Shown: positions 59,198 to 64,000 of the stretch, one piece after another
How the letters are laid out: every line of letters starts with the position of its first letter
Numbering within the stretch: position 1 is the stretch's first letter
From: Streptomyces griseoincarnatus
GTDB lineage: Bacteria; Actinomycetota; Actinomycetes; Streptomycetales; Streptomycetaceae
Assembly (NCBI GenBank): GCA_014649575.1
Contig: BMTH01000010.1
Coordinates: 186,001 to 250,000, forward strand
Direction: 5' to 3'
Length of the DNA stretch: 64,000 bases
Notes under the pieces: generated by a model
Seen by the model: only the letters and a program-made list of their open reading frames with translations
Database searches by the model: none
What the model was told of the DNA's origin: nothing
Made by a program: the position numbers and the translations under genes

Positions 59198-60076
59198 TCA
59201 GAAACCCCCACGCCCCCGCGCCGCGACGAACCGCACGGCCGTGCCCGGCCGAGCCTGCGCCGCCGCAGGCAGATCATCCGCGTGCACCACGCCGATCACC
59301 GGATAGCCCCCGGTCGTGGGATGATCGGCAAGAAAGATCACCGGCGTCCCCGCCGGCGGCACCTGTACCGCCCCCAGCACCATGCCCTCACTCGGCAGCT
59401 CCTCCCCCCGCGCCCGCTCCAGCTCCGGCCCCGTCGTCCGCACCCCGATCCGATTGCTCGCCGGCGAGACACGGAACACCCCGGACAGGAACCGCCGCAC
59501 CGCCCCGGCCGTGAACCAGTCGACCCGAGGACCGAGGAAGACCCGCAGCACCAGCTCGGACGGCGGCCCCGCCTGCGGAGCCACGTCCACGCGCGCCTGC
59601 ACCCCCGCCGGCGCCCCGAGCGGCAGCACCGCCCCGTCCGTCAGCGGCGTCGGCCCCAGCCCGGACAACAGGTCCGTGGACCGGCTCCCGAGCACCGGTT
59701 CGACGGCCACCCCGCCGGACACGGCCACGTAGGCCCGTACCCCGAGCACCGCGGGCCCGACGTCCAGCACGGCCCCCGCCCGCACCCGCACCGGCCCGCC
59801 CCACGCCGCAGGCCGGCCGTCCACCCTCACCCGGCACGGCGCCCCGGTTACCGCCACCGTCACGGGTGACCGCGGCCGCAGGGAACAGCCGTCGAGGGTG
59901 GTCTCCAGAACGGCCGCGTCCGGGCCGTTGCCCACCAGGCGGTTGGCGAGCGCGGCGGCGGGACCGTCCAGCGCGCCGGAGCGGGGGACGCCCAAGTGGG
60001 CGTGACCCGGCCGGCCACGGTCCTGCACGGTCGTCAGGGCGCCCGCCCGGACGACGGAGAGCGCGCGGTCCGTCAT
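59198..60076 (-). CDS. pxpC: 5-oxoprolinase subunit C
   Basis: 292 residues. Large KipA/biotin-dependent-carboxylase-like subunit: LSVVRAGALTTVQDRGRPGHAHLGVPRSGALDGPAAALANRLVGN, then VLGSRSTDL and SEGMVLGAVQVPPAGTPVIFLADHPTTGGYPVIGVV near the end. With PxpA and PxpB it forms the ATP-dependent prokaryotic 5-oxoprolinase that opens pyroglutamate to glutamate. Start ATG at 60076 overlaps the pxpB stop (ATGA). Last gene of the operon. Confidence 0.92.
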   Translation of the reverse strand: MTDRALSVVRAGALTTVQDRGRPGHAHLGVPRSGALDGPAAALANRLVGNGPDAAVLETTLDGCSLRPRSPVTVAVTGAPCRVRVDGRPAAWGGPVRVRAGAVLDVGPAVLGVRAYVAVSGGVAVEPVLGSRSTDLLSGLGPTPLTDGAVLPLGAPAGVQARVDVAPQAGPPSELVLRVFLGPRVDWFTAGAVRRFLSGVFRVSPASNRIGVRTTGPELERARGEELPSEGMVLGAVQVPPAGTPVIFLADHPTTGGYPVIGVVHADDLPAAAQARPGTAVRFVAARGRGGF

Positions 60077-60702
60077 GTCGCCGGTCCCGTCGAGGCCACC
60101 GGGACGAACCGCACGCGCGTGCCGGGCGACAGCAGCGCCGCGGGCTCCCGGGTGTGGTCCCACAGCACGACGTCCGTGGTGCCGATGAGCTGCCACCCAC
60201 CGGGGGAGGAGCGCGGGTAGACGCCCGTGTACGGCCCGGCGAGGGCCACCGAGCCCGCCGGGACGGACGTACGCGGGGTGGAGCGCCGGGGGACCTCGCG
60301 GCCGGCGGGGAGGCCCGTGAGGTAGCCGAAGCCGGGAGCGAAGCCGCAGAAGGCCACGCGGAACTCGGCGTCCGCGTGGATCCGCGCCACCTCGGCCGCG
60401 CCGACACCCCAGTGCGCCGCCACGTCGGCCAGGTCCGGACCGTCGTACCGCACCGGGATCTCGACCGTCTCGGCCGCGCGGGGCGGCACGTGCGGCACCG
60501 GACGTGAAGCCAGTTCGGCGGCCAGGCGGGCGGGGTCGGGCAGGCCGTCGAGCAGCACCGTGCGCGCGGCCGGGACGATCTCACGGGCCGTCAGGGATCC
60601 TTCCGCGCGGCGGCGCAGCAGGGCCGCGTGGAGCGCCTGCGCCTCCTCGCCCGAGGCGACCTCGACGAGCAGCGCGTCCGCGCCGACGGGCAGCGTCCTC
60701 AT
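60073..60702 (-). CDS. pxpB: 5-oxoprolinase subunit B
   Basis: 209 residues from ATG at 60702, overlapping the pxpA stop. KipI-type fold: MRTLPVGADALLVEVASGEEAQALH, EIPVRYDGPDLADVAAHWGVGAAEVARIH, FCGFAPGFGYLTGLPAGREVPRRSTPRTSVPAGSVALAGPYTGVYPRSSPGGWQLIG. The last block is the family signature. Works with PxpC; the Bacillus homologue also inhibits KinA. Slightly short but complete. Confidence 0.92.
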   Translation of the reverse strand: MRTLPVGADALLVEVASGEEAQALHAALLRRRAEGSLTAREIVPAARTVLLDGLPDPARLAAELASRPVPHVPPRAAETVEIPVRYDGPDLADVAAHWGVGAAEVARIHADAEFRVAFCGFAPGFGYLTGLPAGREVPRRSTPRTSVPAGSVALAGPYTGVYPRSSPGGWQLIGTTDVVLWDHTREPAALLSPGTRVRFVPVASTGPAT

Positions 60703-61457
60703 ACGAACGCCTCCACGCGGACCCCGGACGCCTCCAGCGCGTCCCGCACCTGCCGCGCCAGGTCCACCGCGCCCGGCGTGTCGCCGTGCAGGCACAGGGA
60801 GCGGGCCCTCATCTCGATGCGCCGCCCCGAGAGCGCCACGACCTCGCCGTTGCGGGCCAGGTCCACCGAACGCTCCAGGACCGCCCCCGGGTCGGTGACC
60901 AGGGCGCCCTCCTGACCGCGCGCCACCAGCGTGCCCTCATCGGTGTACGCGCGGTCCGCGAACGCCTCCTCGACCGCCGGGAGCCCCGCCTTCGCCGCGA
61001 GCTCCAGCAGCCGGGAGCCGGGCAGTCCGAGCACGGGCAGCGCGGGGCCGGCGAGAACCACCCCATCGACCACCGCGCGCGCCTGCTCCTCGTCGCGCAC
61101 CACCCGGTTGTAGAGCGCGCCGTGCGGCTTGACGTACGCGACGCGGGTCCCCGCCGCGCGGGCGAACACCTCGAGGGCGCCGATCTGGTACGCCACCTCG
61201 GCCGTCAGCTCGGCGGGCGGCACGTCCATCGCCCGCCGGCCGAACCCGGCCAGGTCCCGGTAGGAGACCTGGGCGCCGATCCGCACCCCGCGCGCGGCGG
61301 CGAGTTCGCACACCCGGCGCATGGTGGGGGCGTCCCCCGCGTGGAAGCCGCAGGCGACGTTGGCGCTGGTCACCACCGACAGCAGCCGCTCGTCGTCGGT
61401 GAGCGTCCAGTGGCCGAAGCCCTCGCCGAGGTCGGCGTTCAGATCGATCGAGGTCAT
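60699..61457 (-). CDS. pxpA: 5-oxoprolinase subunit A (LamB/YcsF family)
   Basis: 252 residues. Deacetylase-like barrel with IDLNADLGEGFGHW, SANVACGFHAGDAPTMRRVCELAAARGVRIGAQVSYRDLAGFGRR and YVKPHGALYNRV, the three conserved metal/substrate blocks. It opens the 5-oxoproline ring activated by PxpBC. ATG at 61457; 34 bp after the DUF1445 stop. Confidence 0.94.
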   Translation of the reverse strand: MTSIDLNADLGEGFGHWTLTDDERLLSVVTSANVACGFHAGDAPTMRRVCELAAARGVRIGAQVSYRDLAGFGRRAMDVPPAELTAEVAYQIGALEVFARAAGTRVAYVKPHGALYNRVVRDEEQARAVVDGVVLAGPALPVLGLPGSRLLELAAKAGLPAVEEAFADRAYTDEGTLVARGQEGALVTDPGAVLERSVDLARNGEVVALSGRRIEMRARSLCLHGDTPGAVDLARQVRDALEASGVRVEAFV

Positions 61458-61491
61458 GGATCCTTCGTTTCTGTGCTGGCGAGGGCACCGG

Positions 61492-62340
61492 TCAGAGCAC
61501 GCGGAACTGCTCGTCCCGGGCGTCGCCGACGAACATCCGGCCCGGTGCGTGGGTGAGGGCGAACGGCGGCCGGGACGCCATGACCGCGGCCTGCGGGGTC
61601 ACCCCGCAGGCCCAGAACACCGGGATGTCGTCCGGTTCCGGCTCCACGCGGTCGCCGAAGTCGGGGCGGTCCAGGTCGTCGACGCCGAGCGCGGACGGGT
61701 CGCCGCAGTGCACCGGGGCACCGTGCACGGCGGGCATCAGCCCGCTCTCCCGGATGGCGGCGTCGAGGTGCTCCGGCGGCACCGGGCGCATCGACACCAC
61801 CATCGGGCCGCTCAGCCGCCCCGCCGGACGGCACTGCCACGTCGTCCGGTACATCGGGACGTTCCGGCCCTGCTCGACGTGGCGCAGCGGCACCCCGGCC
61901 GCCGCGAGCGCCCATTCGAAGGTGAAGCTGCAACCGATGAGGAACGACACCAGGTCGTCCCGCCAGTACGCCCGTACGTCCGTCGGCTCGTCCACCAGCT
62001 CGCCGTCCTCCCACACCCGGTAGCGCGGCAGATCGGTGCGCAGGTCGGCGTCGGAGGCGAGCACGGTGGACGTCGAACCGGCGTCGGTGACGTCGAGGAG
62101 GGGGCACGCGCGCGGATTGCGCTGGCAGAACAGCAGCATGTCGTACGCCCAGTCGGCGGGCACGGAGACCAGGTTGGCCTGGGCGTACCCGGCGGCCACG
62201 CCTGCCGTGGGGATCGCGAGGCCCTCCCGGAAGCGGGCGCGGGCCGTCCGCGGGCTCCACGCGCGCGTGGTGTCGTCGGCGAGAACCACGGGGCGGTCGT
62301 CCACGGCGGTGCGGGCGCCGTCGTCGGAGGGGGTGGTCAC
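61492..62340 (-). CDS. DUF1445 protein (putative hydro-lyase / D-glutamate cyclase family)
   Basis: 282 residues from GTG at 62340, overlapping the MFS stop (GTGA). DUF1445 features: GYAQANLVSVPADWAYDMLLFCQRNPRACPLLDVTD, DDLVSFLIGCSFTFEWALAAAGV, CRPAGRLSGPMVVSMRPV and FWACGVTPQAAVMASRPPFALTHAPGRMFVGD at the end. The mammalian mitochondrial relative turns D-glutamate into 5-oxo-D-proline. Sitting directly before pxpABC fits a role in the pyroglutamate/glutamate cycle; the reaction in bacteria is not settled. Confidence 0.85.
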   Translation of the reverse strand: MTTPSDDGARTAVDDRPVVLADDTTRAWSPRTARARFREGLAIPTAGVAAGYAQANLVSVPADWAYDMLLFCQRNPRACPLLDVTDAGSTSTVLASDADLRTDLPRYRVWEDGELVDEPTDVRAYWRDDLVSFLIGCSFTFEWALAAAGVPLRHVEQGRNVPMYRTTWQCRPAGRLSGPMVVSMRPVPPEHLDAAIRESGLMPAVHGAPVHCGDPSALGVDDLDRPDFGDRVEPEPDDIPVFWACGVTPQAAVMASRPPFALTHAPGRMFVGDARDEQFRVL

Positions 62341-63659
62341 TCCAGCTCCTTCCCGCGCGTCTCCGGCAGTCCGAGCAGCGCCAGCGCGGCCAGGCCGTAG
62401 CCGATCGCGCCGAAGACCAGGGCACCGCCGACGCCCCAGCTGTCGGCGAGGAAGCCGACGGTGGTGGGGAAGACGGCGCCGACGGCGCGGCCGGTGTTGT
62501 AGGTGAAGCCCTGCCCGGTGCCGCGCACGGCCGTCGGGTAGAGCTCGCTCAGGTAGGAGCCGAAGCCGCTGAAGATGGCCGACATGCAGAACCCGAGCGG
62601 GAAGCCGAGCACCAGGACCAGGGTGTTCGCGCCGCTGGGGATGTTCGTGTACGCGACGATGCACACCGCCGACAGCAGGGCGAACAGCCAGATGTTGCGC
62701 CGGCGGCCCAGCAGATCGGTGAGATAACCGCCCGTCAGATAGCCGAGGAACGCGCCCGAGATGAGAAAGGTCAGATAGCCGCCGGTGCCCACGACCGACA
62801 GGTCGCGCTCGGACTTGAGGTACGTCGGCACCCAGGTGGCGAGGGTGTAGTAACCGCCCTGGACGCCGGTGGAGAGCAGCACCGCGAACAGGGTGGTGCG
62901 CAGCAGCCCGGGGGAGCCCGCACGGGACGGCCGGAAGATCGCCGCGAACGACCCCTTGCTCGCGCTCTCCTCGCGCGCGGCGGCCGCCTCCGGCGCGTCC
63001 TGCACACTGCGCCGCACCCACACGACGAGCAGCGCGGGCAGCGCGCCGGTCCAGAACATCACACGCCAGGCCAGGTCGCCGTCGACCAGTGAGAAGACCG
63101 CCGTGTAGACGATCACGGCCAGCCCCCAGCCGACGGCCCAGGCGCTCTGCACCGCGCCGAGGGTGCGGCCCCGGTGCTTGGCGCCGGCGTACTCGGCGAC
63201 CAGGATCGCGCCGACCGCCCACTCGCCGCCGAAACCGAGGCCCTGGAGGGCGCGGAAAACGAGCAGCGTCTCGTAGTTGGGGGCGAAGCCGCAGGCCACG
63301 GTGAACACCGCGTAGGTGATCACGGTCAGGAGCAGCGCCTTGACCCGGCCGACGCGGTCCGCGAGGACGCCCGCGAGGGCGCCGCCGACCGCCGAGACGA
63401 TCAGGGTCACGGTGGTCAGCAGCCCGGTCTGTCCACTGTTCAGGCCGAAGTAGGCGGACAGCGCCACCATCGTCAGCGGCAGCGTGAAGTAGTCGTACGA
63501 GTCCAGGCCATAGCCGCCGAAAGCGCCGCCGAAGGCGCGCCGGCCGCGCGGGCCGAGTGCGCGCAGCCAGCCGAACGCCCCGTCCTCGGAGGGGAGTTCG
63601 GGCTTGACGGGGCGTGGGGTTCCGGTCAGCGCGCTCGACGGTGGAGGGGTCGTGCTCAT
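62337..63659 (-). CDS. MFS transporter, metabolite:H+ symporter type
   Basis: 440 residues from ATG at 63659 (GAGG 8 nt upstream). Twelve segments: GGAFGGYGLDSYDYFTLPLTMVALSAYFGL, AGVLADRVGRVKALL (motif A), FRALQGLGFGGEWAVGAILVAEYAGAKHRGRTLG (sugar/carboxylate-type MFS signature), and SELYPTAVRGTGQGFTYNTGRAVGAVFP. First gene of the pxp operon, so pyroglutamate or a related compound is the likely cargo. Divergent from a GntR gene across a perfect palindrome. Confidence 0.87.
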   Translation of the reverse strand: MSTTPPPSSALTGTPRPVKPELPSEDGAFGWLRALGPRGRRAFGGAFGGYGLDSYDYFTLPLTMVALSAYFGLNSGQTGLLTTVTLIVSAVGGALAGVLADRVGRVKALLLTVITYAVFTVACGFAPNYETLLVFRALQGLGFGGEWAVGAILVAEYAGAKHRGRTLGAVQSAWAVGWGLAVIVYTAVFSLVDGDLAWRVMFWTGALPALLVVWVRRSVQDAPEAAAAREESASKGSFAAIFRPSRAGSPGLLRTTLFAVLLSTGVQGGYYTLATWVPTYLKSERDLSVVGTGGYLTFLISGAFLGYLTGGYLTDLLGRRRNIWLFALLSAVCIVAYTNIPSGANTLVLVLGFPLGFCMSAIFSGFGSYLSELYPTAVRGTGQGFTYNTGRAVGAVFPTTVGFLADSWGVGGALVFGAIGYGLAALALLGLPETRGKELE

Positions 63660-63727
63660 GGGCACCTCGCAGAAGGGGACGGCGGTGCAAGGAAGGAGTG
63701 AGCCGTGCCAGTGCCTCAGCAAGGTAG

Positions 63728-63746
63728 AGGATCGTTGAACGATCCT
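63728..63746. promoter_or_regulatory. Perfect 19-bp palindrome, probable GntR operator
   Basis: AGGATCGTT-G-AACGATCCT in the 134-bp gap between the divergent MFS and GntR genes. It contains TNGTNNNACNA, the pattern bound by FadR/FCD-type GntR proteins. Best candidate for control of the pxp operon. Confidence 0.7.
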
Positions 63747-63793
63747 TCAATACCCATGTTGTCTCATCCTTCCGTGTGCGCTTGAATTCCGGC

Positions 63794-64000
63794 ATGGCAG
63801 AGCGGATGAGCGGACTGGCCGACGACCGTGCCCTGTTGGGCAGGACCAGCACCGCCGAGCGTGTCGCGGACATCCTCAGGAGCCGCATCGCCGAGGGCTT
63901 CTTCCCACCCGGCACCCGGCTCTCGGAGGACAGCATCGGCGGCGCCCTCGGGGTCTCCCGCAACACGCTGCGCGAGGCGTTCCGGCTGCTCACGCACGAA
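63794..64000 (+). CDS. GntR-family transcriptional regulator (3' end cut by window)
   Basis: 69 residues visible from ATG at 63794. Winged helix-turn-helix: STAERVADILRSRIAEGFFPPGTRLSEDSIGGALGVSRNTLREAFRLLTHE, matching the FadR/FCD branch (PPGTRLSE, then SRNTLREAFRLL). The effector domain lies beyond the window. Divergent from the MFS-DUF1445-pxpABC operon, which it probably represses until pyroglutamate or a related compound appears. Confidence 0.85.
   Translation, partial: MAERMSGLADDRALLGRTSTAERVADILRSRIAEGFFPPGTRLSEDSIGGALGVSRNTLREAFRLLTHE

Noticed and set aside
61492..63993. 833-residue minus-strand frame covering DUF1445, the MFS and part of the GntR gene
   Set aside because: Only 61492-62340 matches DUF1445; upstream it is a shadow of the MFS gene, which has its own frame and start.

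Overview
The window is Streptomyces (or very close actinobacterial) chromosome. It has very high GC, GTG/TTG starts, coupled ATGA/GTGA gene junctions, an FMN riboswitch ahead of a riboflavin operon, DasR-type chitinase promoters, the sporulation pair smeA-sffA, and the RNA polymerase-binding protein RbpA behind a SigR promoter. As far as I recall it, gene order follows the S. coelicolor SCO147x to SCO141x core region read backwards. I saw no tRNA or rRNA gene, insertion sequence, prophage or CRISPR array. Both ends cut genes: priA at the left, a GntR regulator at the right.

Layout. 1-9.6 kb: priA (partial), an HTH protein, fmt-rsmB, rpe, a SorC regulator, a frameshifted secreted-RNase pseudogene joined to an intact barstar gene, and guaB1. 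9.6-26.6 kb: an amino-acid permease with an Lrp/AsnC regulator, a proline-rich membrane protein coupled to a NodB/GT2 fusion enzyme, an HxlR regulator divergent from an imine-reductase-like enzyme, a davA-davB type lysine catabolic pair, a DUF5995 gene, a GH6 glucanase, an NCS2 permease, a thioesterase, and an MFS/ROK divergent pair. 26.6-35.5 kb: an NmrA-like reductase behind an orphan chitinase-type promoter, then FMN riboswitch-ribE-pnuX-ribBA-ribH-hisE-hisG-PH protein, then two CNNM/CBS proteins.

35.5-49.7 kb: an EccA/CbbX-like AAA+ ATPase, a uridine-kinase-like gene, a secreted C39-like protease, TetR, a GH18 chitinase under a DasR-type promoter, an acyl-CoA dehydrogenase, Lrp-amidohydrolase, polyprenyl-phosphate mannose synthase, fxsA and rbpA. 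49.9-64 kb: an UMF1 MFS transporter, yczE-gdpD divergent from a MocR regulator, a 135-bp tandem repeat, smeA-sffA, ankyrin and HEAT-repeat proteins, and a translationally coupled 5-oxoproline operon (MFS, DUF1445, pxpA, pxpB, pxpC) divergent from a GntR gene.

The most interesting inferences are these. (1) The amino-acid permease and davAB share phased GCAACG-type operator arrays, suggesting one Lrp-controlled amino-acid uptake and catabolism regulon. (2) A secreted RNase has decayed while its barstar inhibitor stays open. (3) A chitinase-type promoter survives without a chitinase next to the riboflavin operon. (4) A 29-bp-stem hairpin lies just upstream of rpe. (5) The SffA translocase lacks the Walker A lysine.
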